From Clostridia bacterium (lineage in GTDB: Bacteria; Bacillota; Clostridia; Christensenellales; Aristaeellaceae): 15,062 bases of DNA. The stretch covers positions 1 to 15,062 of the forward strand of contig JAFUWR010000104.1 in NCBI GenBank assembly GCA_017471125.1, in the 5' to 3' direction. Numbering within the stretch: the stretch's first letter is position 1; the number at the start of each line of letters is the position of its first letter. A program made the translations under genes and the position numbers. Positions 1 to 6,598 of the stretch are shown one piece after another. The notes beneath the pieces were generated by a model, which saw only the letters and a list, made by a program, of their open reading frames with translations, was not told the DNA's origin and made no database searches.

Positions 1-19
1 CGTTCCGCATCAGCCAAAA

Positions 20-71
20 GCCTTCCCCCGGTGGGGAAGGTGGCACAGCCGCAGGCTGTGACGGATGAGGT
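20..71 (+). repeat. Structured intergenic repeat unit, copy 1
   Basis: Two adjacent hairpins followed by a fixed tail. Hairpin 1 is CCTTCCCC (21-28) with GGGGAAGG (33-40). Hairpin 2 is CACAGCC (44-50), loop GCA, GGCTGTG (54-60). The tail is GGATGAGGT (63-71). Two further copies of the same design lie at 9401-9453 and 9471-9516. It sits just beyond the terminator of the sugar ABC operon. Repeats of this look are, from memory, common between genes in gut Clostridia; I could not check that here. No coding potential is supported. Confidence 0.8.
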
Positions 72-84
72 CCCCCAGCCCCGC

Positions 85-124
85 AAAAAACGACTGCCGC
101 GACGAATGTCGCGACAGTCGTTTT
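85..124 (-). terminator. Intrinsic terminator of the sugar ABC operon
   Basis: Read on the minus strand, a 16-bp stem with one internal mismatch and a GAAT/ATTC tetraloop (left arm 87-96 plus 98-103, right arm 108-113 plus 115-124) is followed by a run of six T residues (complement of 85-90). It lies 13 nt beyond the stop of the MalG-like permease gene. The A tract on one side and T tract on the other make it potentially bidirectional. Confidence 0.85.
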
Positions 125-136
125 GACGAACAGGTT

Positions 137-1003
137 CTACCCCTTCACCGCGCCGGCGATGAAGCTATCCTGGATCTGCTTGGACAGGAACACATACACC
201 AGCAGGGTAGGCACGGTGGCGATAGACAGCGCCGCGCCGATGGGACCCCAGTCGGTGGTATACTGGCCGGAGAGGGCCTGCACGCCGACGGGCAGGGTCT
301 TGAGGGAATCCTTGCTGATGAACACGTTGGCGAACATCAGCTCGTTCCAGCACTGGAGGAACGTATAGATGCCCACGGTGGCCACGGCGGGCATCATCAG
401 GGGCGCGATGATCCGGCAGAACGTGCCCCAGGTGCCGCAGCCGTCGATGGCGGCGGCCTCGTCCAGGTCGTAGGGGATGTCTCCCATGAAGCCGATGCTG
501 ATCAGTATGCCCATGGCCAGCGAGAACGCCGAGTAGGGGATGATCAGCGCCCAATAGGAGTTGAGCATCTTGAGCTTCGCCAGGGTGGTGTACAGCGGCA
601 CGATGGAGGCGTGGATGGGGATGGTCAGGCCCAGCATGAAGAACTTGTTCATGGTCTTGGCGCCCTTCCACTCCAGCCGCGTGATGGCGTAGGTCGCCAT
701 GACGGACGCCGCCAGGGTGATGAGGATCGTGGACACGGCCACGATGACGCTGTTCAGGAAGTACTGCGGCATGTTGCCGGTGTTCATGGCGCGGGTGTAG
801 TTCTCCCAGACCCAGTACTTCGGCAGGCCGATGACGTTCTCGCCGAAGATCTCGTTGTTGGTTTTCAGGGAGAAGGTCAGCATCCAGTAGACGGGGAAGA
901 CGCTCACGAAGGCCCAGAGGACCAATACCACGTAGGTGGCGACGCGGCCGGCGGTCAGCGGGGGCTTCACGTCGGGCGCGCGATAGACTTTCTTCTCGCT
1001 CAT
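137..1003 (-). CDS. Carbohydrate ABC transporter permease, MalG-like (CUT1 family)
   Basis: A 288-residue integral membrane subunit of a sugar importer. The N-terminus has a short cytoplasmic tail, then a hydrophobic segment at about residues 21-42, followed by further membrane segments consistent with the usual six. The EAA loop that docks the ATPase is present as DEAAAIDGCG (about residues 181-190). The start ATG overlaps the stop of the upstream permease gene by 4 nt (ATGA), and AAGGAGG lies upstream, so translation is coupled. No ATP-binding subunit is in the operon; in Firmicutes CUT1 systems a shared MsmX-type ATPase encoded elsewhere commonly serves this role (inference here). The substrate cannot be told from sequence alone. 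Confidence 0.93.
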   Translation of the reverse strand: MSEKKVYRAPDVKPPLTAGRVATYVVLVLWAFVSVFPVYWMLTFSLKTNNEIFGENVIGLPKYWVWENYTRAMNTGNMPQYFLNSVIVAVSTILITLAASVMATYAITRLEWKGAKTMNKFFMLGLTIPIHASIVPLYTTLAKLKMLNSYWALIIPYSAFSLAMGILISIGFMGDIPYDLDEAAAIDGCGTWGTFCRIIAPLMMPAVATVGIYTFLQCWNELMFANVFISKDSLKTLPVGVQALSGQYTTDWGPIGAALSIATVPTLLVYVFLSKQIQDSFIAGAVKG

Positions 1004-1884
1004 CTTCCCTTATCCTCCTTAAACACCGCGTTGATCAGAATGGCAAAGAAGAAGCACAGTATGATCAGCATCACCGCGATGGTGCTGCCCATGCCGTAGC
1101 GGTTTCTGAGGAACAGCAGGTTGATCATCAGGGTGCTGGGCACCTCGGTGGCGTGGTTCGGGCCGCCGTTGGTCAGGACGTAGATCAGGTCGAAGGACTT
1201 CAGGGAGCCCGTGATGGCGAAGATCACGCTGACCCGCAGGATGGGCCGGATGTAAGGGATGATGATGTAGCGGTTCACCTGGCTCTCGGTGCAGCCGTCC
1301 AGCATGGCGGCCTCGTTGAGCTCCGTGGGCACGCCCTTGATGCCCGCGTACATCAGCAGCATGTGGTAGCCCACGTACTGCCACAGGATGGGCACGAACG
1401 CGGCCCACAGCGCGGTCTTTTTGTCGCCCAGCCAGATGTTGGTCCAGCTGCTTAGGCCGATGGAGCGCAGGAGCAGGTTCAGCACGCCGTAGTCCGGGTT
1501 GTAGATCTTTAACCACAACTGGCCGATGACGACCGTGGAGATCAGGACGGGCATGAAGTACACCGACAGGAACACCCGCTCGCCCCGGGGCTTCTTCGAC
1601 AGCTTGAGCGCCAGCCACAGCGCGAAGGGGAGCTGGATGAACGTGGACAGCACCGCCAGCAGCATGGCGTTCTTGAGGGCGCGCATGATGTTGATGGACT
1701 TGCTGGTGAACAGCTCCCGGTAGTTGGCCAGGCCGATGAACTCCGGGGTCGTCAGGCCGTTCCACTCCGTCAGGCTGTAATAGCCCGACAGCAAGATCGG
1801 CGCGATCAGCACCCCGACGAACAGGATCAGCGCGGGCAACAGAAAAAGAAAGATATTCAGCTTGTAGCTAAACGGTCTTCTCAT
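1000..1884 (-). CDS. Carbohydrate ABC transporter permease, MalF-like (CUT1 family)
   Basis: A 294-residue permease that would pair with the MalG-like subunit. The first membrane segment is at about residues 9-34, and the EAA loop reads NEAAMLDGCT (about residues 190-199). I start it at ATG 1884, giving MRRPFSYK, because AAAGGAG lies about 9 nt upstream and this is the normal N-terminus of the family. The frame is open further upstream, but there it runs through the inverted-repeat element and would add 62 residues of repeat-derived sequence. It is transcribed after the binding-protein gene, from which a 398-nt structured gap separates it. Confidence 0.93.
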   Translation of the reverse strand: MRRPFSYKLNIFLFLLPALILFVGVLIAPILLSGYYSLTEWNGLTTPEFIGLANYRELFTSKSINIMRALKNAMLLAVLSTFIQLPFALWLALKLSKKPRGERVFLSVYFMPVLISTVVIGQLWLKIYNPDYGVLNLLLRSIGLSSWTNIWLGDKKTALWAAFVPILWQYVGYHMLLMYAGIKGVPTELNEAAMLDGCTESQVNRYIIIPYIRPILRVSVIFAITGSLKSFDLIYVLTNGGPNHATEVPSTLMINLLFLRNRYGMGSTIAVMLIILCFFFAILINAVFKEDKGR

Positions 1885-1924
1885 GGTCTGTACTCCTTTG
1901 TTGGGATGAGAAGGAGGCAAAATA

Positions 1925-2168
1925 AATGGGGAATGGGGAATGGGAAGGCGAAAATCCGAAGGATTTTCGGTTTGCCCCCTCTGGGGCAAACTGATTTTGA
2001 CGATCCGATGGATCGGCAAAATCACCAATGGGGAATGAATGAGGAAATCCTCCGGATTTCTTTTGATCAAAGATCGCGAGTTGTCGTAGTACGATCACTT
2101 CTTCGTTCATCAAATCAAATCCCGCAGGGATTTGCACCGCCATTCCCCATTCCCCATTCCCCATTCCC
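1925..2168. repeat. 244-bp palindromic element with 20-bp terminal inverted repeats
   Basis: The left end is an (AATGGGG)-type repeat at 1925-1944. Its exact 20-nt reverse complement occurs in 2141-2168, where the ATTCCCC motif is iterated four times. Inside are successive hairpins: GAAAATCC/GGATTTTC (1950-1968), GTTTGCCCC/GGGGCAAAC (1970-1991), GATTTTG-CGATCC with its complement (1993-2023), GAAATCC/GGATTTC (2044-2060) and CAAATCCC/GGGATTTG (2116-2134), most with 3-nt loops. A partial copy of the end motif, AATGGGGAATGA, lies at 2028-2039. No gene is supported. It fills most of the 1885-2282 gap inside the ABC operon. It resembles a MITE or a REP/BIME-like cluster; the family is not recognised. 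Confidence 0.75.
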
Positions 2169-2204
2169 AATTGTCTCTCTCCGTCATTCTACTGATCGAC
2201 CACG

Positions 2205-2244
2205 AAAAGGAGACGCCCCCAAGTAAGAACCCGGGGCCGTCTCC
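2205..2244 (-). terminator. Terminator-like hairpin after the binding-protein gene
   Basis: On the minus strand GGAGACG (complement of 2238-2244) pairs with CGTCTCC (complement of 2209-2215), extended by a C4/G4 stem with a 1-nt irregularity, and is followed by TTTT. It begins 38 nt beyond the binding-protein stop codon at 2283. The T run is short, so partial termination or 3'-end protection of the binding-protein mRNA is more likely than a complete stop, since the permeases downstream show no clear promoter of their own. Confidence 0.6.
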
Positions 2245-2282
2245 CCTCAGATCAGGTCATTGGACCAACGCTAAACTATCTC

Positions 2283-3518
2283 TTAGTTCAGGTCGGCGTC
2301 CAGGCCCTCGGCGTACTCCTCGGGGGAGATGTCGCCGGCCCAGGCCATGCCGATGTAGTCCAGGTAGGTGTTGGCGGCGTCGGCGGACAGGAAGTTGTCG
2401 CCGAACAGCACCATGCTCTCAGCCTTGGAAGCCATGTCAGCCGCGGACTTCACCAGGTCGGAGACCTCAGCGTCCGGATCGGCCGTCCAGCAGGGCAGGT
2501 TCGCGCCGGACTTGTAGTCAGCGTCGGAGAAGTAGCGGGCCAGGAAGAACGCCGCCTCGATGGCCTCGTCCTTGTGCTCGCAGGTCTCGGTCACGGCCAG
2601 GGTGTTGTTGGGGCCGCCGATCATCTGGTACAGGGTGACATCGGGATTCAGCACCGGGAAGGTACCGGCCTCGACCGCGAACTGGGCCTGCTCGCCGATG
2701 TCCTTGTTGTTCCAGGAGCCGTTCTGATAGAAGGCGTACTTGCCCTGGATGAAGTTGTTCTTGACCTCGTCGTTGCCCAGGGCGTCCGCGCTGGGATCGA
2801 AGAAGCCGCGATCCTTCATATCCTGGAAGGCCTCGATGGCCGCGATGACCCACTCGTTGTCCCAGGACTCCTCGCCGTTGTACATGGCCTTGAGCGCGTC
2901 GCCGCCCACGGACTTGATGACCAGGGGCTCGACATACTCAGACAGGCACCACAGCTCCTTGCCGGAGACGCCGAAGGGGATGATGCCCTTGGCCAGCAGG
3001 GCCTCGCCGCACTCCATCATCTCCTCGTAGGAGGTGGGGATGTGGTCGTAGCCAGCCTCGGCCAGCAGGTCCATGTTGGCGTACAGGGTGATCAGGGACA
3101 TGGTGTAGGGCACGCCGTACATCTTGTCGTCATAGGTCACGTTGGTGGCCATGGCCTGGGGCAGCTCGTCGGCGTAGGCCGGATAGTAATCGTCCAGGCA
3201 GACCACGCGGCCCGCGTCCACGAAATCCTTCAGGAAGCCCATGCCCCAGGTGAAGAAGATGTCGGGCAGGTCCTCGCCGGAGGACATGGCGGCCTTGATC
3301 TTGGTCTTGTAGGATTCGTTCTCGGTGGCGTTGTGCTCGATCTTGATGTTGGGGTGCTCGGCCTCGAAGGCGGCGATGGCGTCGACGTAGGCCTGGTGGC
3401 TGGAGTCAGACTCGGTGGCGATGGACCACAGCTGCAGGGTGATCTGCTCCTCGGCCATCGCGGACACCATGGACAGCACCATGACGGCTGCCAACAGCAT
3501 GACCAACAGTTTCTTCAT
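2283..3518 (-). CDS. Extracellular sugar-binding protein of ABC transporter (family 1)
   Basis: A 411-residue solute-binding protein expected to capture a sugar or oligosaccharide outside the membrane and deliver it to the two permeases encoded downstream. The N-terminus is a Sec signal peptide: KK, a hydrophobic core, then AMA-EE with likely cleavage after residue 22. The mature part starts with the strand ITLQLWS typical of the family, followed by the FEAEHPNIKIE and DLPDIFF signatures. Start ATG 3518 has AAGGAGG about 8 nt upstream. There is no Cys at the end of the signal peptide, so the usual lipoprotein anchor of Gram-positive binding proteins is missing. First gene of the operon, behind a consensus promoter at 3637-3665. 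Confidence 0.93.
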   Translation of the reverse strand: MKKLLVMLLAAVMVLSMVSAMAEEQITLQLWSIATESDSSHQAYVDAIAAFEAEHPNIKIEHNATENESYKTKIKAAMSSGEDLPDIFFTWGMGFLKDFVDAGRVVCLDDYYPAYADELPQAMATNVTYDDKMYGVPYTMSLITLYANMDLLAEAGYDHIPTSYEEMMECGEALLAKGIIPFGVSGKELWCLSEYVEPLVIKSVGGDALKAMYNGEESWDNEWVIAAIEAFQDMKDRGFFDPSADALGNDEVKNNFIQGKYAFYQNGSWNNKDIGEQAQFAVEAGTFPVLNPDVTLYQMIGGPNNTLAVTETCEHKDEAIEAAFFLARYFSDADYKSGANLPCWTADPDAEVSDLVKSAADMASKAESMVLFGDNFLSADAANTYLDYIGMAWAGDISPEEYAEGLDADLN

Positions 3519-3636
3519 GGGATGTTCCTCCTTAATCCTTTTTCCAGCGCCGCGACCGCCCGCGCCCCTCGAAAACGCCTGAAAAAACGTATTCGCTGGT
3601 TCACAGACGACCCCGCCGCTTTAACTGGCAATTCCC

Positions 3637-3665
3637 ATTATACCCATAAATGACCCGTTTGTCAA
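3637..3665 (-). promoter_or_regulatory. Consensus promoter of the sugar ABC operon
   Basis: On the minus strand TTGACA (complement of 3660-3665), exactly 17 nt, then TATAAT (complement of 3637-3642): a perfect housekeeping-sigma promoter. It leaves a leader of about 110 nt before the binding-protein start. Confidence 0.85.
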
Positions 3666-3746
3666 TATGAAATTAACAAAAAAGGCGTCGCGGCTAAGAA
3701 TCTTTGTATTTTCCGCACAGCGCCGCTGATATTTCGCCCCGGGGGA

Positions 3747-3775
3747 TTGAAAACGCCCCCGCGAAGTGTTATAAT
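3747..3775 (+). promoter_or_regulatory. Promoter of the 5'-nucleotidase-family gene
   Basis: TTGAAA (3747-3752), 17-nt spacer, TATAAT (3770-3775), then a leader of about 30 nt to ATG 3813. It is divergent from the ABC operon promoter, with 81 nt between the two -35 boxes. Confidence 0.85.
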
Positions 3776-3812
3776 CATAATGGTAACTTATCATAGAATG
3801 GAGGTCGGAGAC

Positions 3813-5513
3813 ATGAGATTTCGGAAAATGACCGCGCTGCTGCTGGCGCTGACGCTGCTGCTCACGGGCGCGACGGCGCTGGCGAGCAAGCCGCTGGTGG
3901 ACGACGCGATCGTGATGATCCGCACGGACGTGCCTGACTTCACGGGCACCACGGTGATCCTGCACTCCAACGACGTGCACGGCGCCATCGACGGCTACGC
4001 CTACATGACCAGGACCCGGGACGCGCTCATCGCGAAGGGCGCTGAGGTCATCATGGCCGACGCGGGCGACTACTCCCAGGGCGACATCTACGTGAGCATC
4101 AGCAAGGGCCGGGGCGCCATCGACATGATGAACGCCGCGGGCTACGACATCGCGACCCTGGGCAACCACGAGTTCGACTACGGCTACGAACAGCTCATGG
4201 AGAACCTCTCCGCCGCGAAGTTCCAGGTGGTCTGCGCCAACGTCTACAAGGACGGCGAGCTGATCCTGCCCGCCAGCGCGATCATCGAGACCGAGAGCGG
4301 CCTGAAGCTCGGCTTCTTCGGGATGGAGACCCCGGAGACCGCCACCAAGGTGAACCCCGGCCTCATCGAGGGCATCCGCTTCTCCACCTTCGACCAGCTC
4401 TACGAGGCCGCCCAGGCGGCGGCGGACGAGCTTAAGGCCGAGGGCGCGGACCTGGTGATCGGCCTGTGGCACCTGGGCATCGACGACGAGTCCGCGGCCA
4501 ACGGCTACCGCTCCACGGACGTGCTCGCCAAGGTCACCGGCGTGGACTTCGTCATCGACGGCCACTCCCACACCGTCATGACCGCGGGCCCGGACGGCGA
4601 GCCCATACAGTCCACCGGCCTCAAGTTCGCCACCGTCGGCGCGGTGGTCATCGACAATGAGAGCAAGGCCATCGTGGGCAACTACCTGCTGCCCACCGCC
4701 TACCTCGCCAAGGACGCCGACGTGGAGGCCGCGGCCCAGGCGATCGTCGACGACGTGGAGGCCCGGTACGGCGCGCCCTTCGCCGCCAGCGAGGTGTACC
4801 TGAACGGCGAGCGCGACCCCGGCAACCGCACCGAGGAGACCAACCTGGGCGACCTGATCGCCGACGCCATGGTGTGGAGCGTGGTCAAGGAGGGCGGCAT
4901 CGAGCAGGTGGAGCCCAACGCCGTGGTGGGCGTCACCAACGGCGGCGGCATCCGCGCCTCCATCGAGCCGGGCGAGATCTCCATGAAGTCCGTCAACTCC
5001 GTGCTGCCCTTCGGCAACACCGTGTCGGTGGTCTACGTCACCGGCGAGGAGCTTCTTGAGGCCCTGGAGGCGTCCACCTTCTGCACCCCCGCCGCCATCG
5101 GCGGCTTCCCCCAGACCAGCGGCATCCAGTGGACCGTGGACACCACCGTGGAGTACGACCAGGGCGACCTGTACATCAAGCACGACGGCTCGGAGAGCAG
5201 CTATTACGCGCCCGCGTCCATCAAGCGCGTGACCATCGAGGCCGTCAACGGCGAGCCCTTCGACCCCGCCGCCACCTACGCCGTGGTCACCAACGACTTC
5301 TGCGCCCCCGGCGGCGACACCTACAATGTGTTCAGCCGCGCCTGGTACGACGGCAACGGCTTCGACACCGGCGTGCCCCTGGACGAGGCCGTGGTGAGCT
5401 ACATCACCGAGGCGCTGGGCGGCACCGTCACCGAGGCGGCCTACGGCCAGCCCCGCGGCGCCCTCACCATCCTCCTCCCCGAGGAGGCGGACGCGGAGGC
5501 CCCCGCCGCGTGA
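3813..5513 (+). CDS. Secreted 5'-nucleotidase / 2',3'-cyclic phosphodiesterase family metallophosphoesterase (UshA-like)
   Basis: A 566-residue exported hydrolase expected to release phosphate and nucleosides from extracellular nucleotides. Signal peptide residues 1-24 end in ALA-S. The N-terminal calcineurin-like domain shows the dimetal ligands SNDVHG (D54, H56), GD (D86), GNHEFD (N118, H119), H220 and GHSHT (H251, H253). The C-terminal 5'-nucleotidase domain shows NLGDLIADA, TNGGGIR (375-381), LPFGNTV and PGGDTYNVF (499-507). Start ATG 3813 is chosen because GGAGG lies 8 nt upstream and the signal peptide begins there; an in-frame ATG at 3747 falls inside the promoter. There is no LPXTG, membrane tail or lipobox, so release into the medium or loose cell-wall association is inferred. 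The exact substrate is unknown. It ends at a strong hairpin shared with the convergent neighbour. Confidence 0.93.
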   Translation: MRFRKMTALLLALTLLLTGATALASKPLVDDAIVMIRTDVPDFTGTTVILHSNDVHGAIDGYAYMTRTRDALIAKGAEVIMADAGDYSQGDIYVSISKGRGAIDMMNAAGYDIATLGNHEFDYGYEQLMENLSAAKFQVVCANVYKDGELILPASAIIETESGLKLGFFGMETPETATKVNPGLIEGIRFSTFDQLYEAAQAAADELKAEGADLVIGLWHLGIDDESAANGYRSTDVLAKVTGVDFVIDGHSHTVMTAGPDGEPIQSTGLKFATVGAVVIDNESKAIVGNYLLPTAYLAKDADVEAAAQAIVDDVEARYGAPFAASEVYLNGERDPGNRTEETNLGDLIADAMVWSVVKEGGIEQVEPNAVVGVTNGGGIRASIEPGEISMKSVNSVLPFGNTVSVVYVTGEELLEALEASTFCTPAAIGGFPQTSGIQWTVDTTVEYDQGDLYIKHDGSESSYYAPASIKRVTIEAVNGEPFDPAATYAVVTNDFCAPGGDTYNVFSRAWYDGNGFDTGVPLDEAVVSYITEALGGTVTEAAYGQPRGALTILLPEEADAEAPAA

Positions 5514-5527
5514 TCCCGGGACGAAAG

Positions 5528-5561
5528 CGCCGCCCGCCGCAGATCGCGGCGGGCGGCGTTT
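5528..5561 (+). terminator. Terminator between convergent genes
   Basis: A perfect 13-bp GC stem (5528-5540 with 5546-5558), loop AGATC, followed by TTTATATT on the plus strand. It lies 14 nt after the nucleotidase stop. The minus-strand side has only a short T run (GCTTTCG), so it fits the plus-strand gene better but may serve both. Confidence 0.8.
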
Positions 5562-5570
5562 ATATTGCGA

Positions 5571-6443
5571 TCAAATGATCGCTTTCCGCAGCGCTTTGAT
5601 ATAATCCGGGTCCGTCCCGCAGCACCCGCCGACGATCCGGGCCCCGGCCTCGACCAGCCGGACCATCCCCCGGGCGAAGGCGTCGGGGTCGAGGTCGTAG
5701 TGGGCCTGGCCGAACTCGTCCATCACGGGCATGCCGGCGTTGGGCTTGGCGATGACGGGCACCTGGGCGACGGCCCTCATGGACGCCACCACAGCCTCCA
5801 GCTGCGCCGGTCCCACGGAGCAGTTCAGCCCCACGGCGTCCGCGCCCACGGCCTGGAGGGTCTCCACGGCCTCCGTCGCCTCGCCGCCCAGCAGCAGGTG
5901 TCCGTCGGCCTCCATGGTGAGGCTGCACATGATGGGCAGGTCGCACACGGACCGGGCGGCCTCCACGGCGCAGACCGTCTCGTCCACGCCCAGCATGGTC
6001 TCCGCCACCAGCAGGTCCACGCCCGCCTCGCACAGCACCTCCACCTGCTCCCGGTAGACGTCGAACAGCGCCTGGTAGGTCAGCGTGCCGATGGGCTCCA
6101 GGGGCTTGCCCGTGGTGGTCATGTCCCCCGCCACCAGCGCCCGCCCGCCCGCGGCCTCCCGGGACAGCTTCACCAGCCCCAGGTTCAATTCCCTGACCCG
6201 GCGCTCCTCGCCGTGCAGCCCCAGGCCGATGCGGTTGGCCGAGAACGTGGGGGCGTAGACGATGTCGCTGCCCGCGTCCACGTAGGCCCGCTGAAGATCG
6301 ACGATGACCTCGGGGTGGTCGTATACCCACGCTTCGGTGGACACGCCCACCGGCATGCCCCGCTTCCGCAGCACCGACCCCGTGGCCCCGTCCAGTATCA
6401 GTATGCCCTCTCGCGCCCGCCGCGCGAATTCCTCCCTGCGCAT
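5571..6443 (-). CDS. Homocysteine S-methyltransferase family protein (Pfam S-methyl_trans, MetH N-domain-like)
   Basis: About 290 residues, a single TIM-barrel S-methyltransferase domain that would methylate homocysteine to methionine, using zinc to activate the thiol. Visible motifs: LDGATGS near the N-terminus, GLNCSVGP (zinc ligand Cys about 208), PNAGMP, and the paired zinc ligands in GGCCGT (about 274-275). It lacks the pterin and cobalamin domains of full MetH, so the methyl donor (S-methylmethionine, a betaine, or a corrinoid/folate partner encoded elsewhere) cannot be assigned. ATG 6443 is preferred because AGGTGG lies 5 nt upstream; a GTG 9 nt earlier (6452) is the alternative. It has its own strong promoter at 6474-6503 with a leader too short for a SAM or T-box riboswitch. 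Confidence 0.88.
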   Translation of the reverse strand: MRREEFARRAREGILILDGATGSVLRKRGMPVGVSTEAWVYDHPEVIVDLQRAYVDAGSDIVYAPTFSANRIGLGLHGEERRVRELNLGLVKLSREAAGGRALVAGDMTTTGKPLEPIGTLTYQALFDVYREQVEVLCEAGVDLLVAETMLGVDETVCAVEAARSVCDLPIMCSLTMEADGHLLLGGEATEAVETLQAVGADAVGLNCSVGPAQLEAVVASMRAVAQVPVIAKPNAGMPVMDEFGQAHYDLDPDAFARGMVRLVEAGARIVGGCCGTDPDYIKALRKAII

Positions 6444-6473
6444 CGCCGCCACCTCGCTTGCCTTTATTACGCA

Positions 6474-6503
6474 ATTATATAGGAAAACAGTGGGTCATGT
6501 CAA
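6474..6503 (-). promoter_or_regulatory. Promoter of the homocysteine S-methyltransferase-like gene
   Basis: On the minus strand TTGACA (complement of 6498-6503), 18-nt spacer, TATAAT (complement of 6474-6479). The predicted transcript begins only about 20-25 nt before the start codon. Confidence 0.75.
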
Positions 6504-6523
6504 GGTAAAAATCGCGTCGGTCA

Positions 6524-6552
6524 TTGACAAAGCCGCCGATTCGTGGGAAAAT
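6524..6552 (+). promoter_or_regulatory. Possible promoter of pepV-cmk-plsC
   Basis: TTGACA at 6524-6529, 17-nt spacer, and a weak -10 GAAAAT at 6547-6552, about 47 nt before the pepV start. The -35 is consensus but the -10 matches at only four of six positions, so the exact site is uncertain. Confidence 0.4.
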
Positions 6553-6598
6553 AGGATATGTTGGGAAGTATGCGGAAGACGCGGAACGGAGGTTGGAC

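Noticed and set aside
1868..2226. Short open frames on both strands across the inverted-repeat element
   Set aside because: They translate iterated repeat sequence, have no ribosome binding site of note, and match no family; hairpin structure explains the region better.
3544..3599. CCAGCG/CGCTGG pairing in the ABC operon leader as a riboswitch
   Set aside because: A 6-bp stem closing a 44-nt loop with no recognised riboswitch core; too weak to report as a feature.
3621..5183. A 520-codon open frame on the strand opposite the 5'-nucleotidase gene
   Set aside because: Its composition (Gly/Val/His/Asp-rich, no motifs) is the mirror of a GC-rich gene with strong third-position bias; the opposite strand has intact catalytic motifs, promoter and ribosome binding site.
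6444..6473. SAM or T-box riboswitch ahead of the homocysteine S-methyltransferase-like gene
   Set aside because: The promoter leaves a leader of only about 20-25 nt, too short for either.
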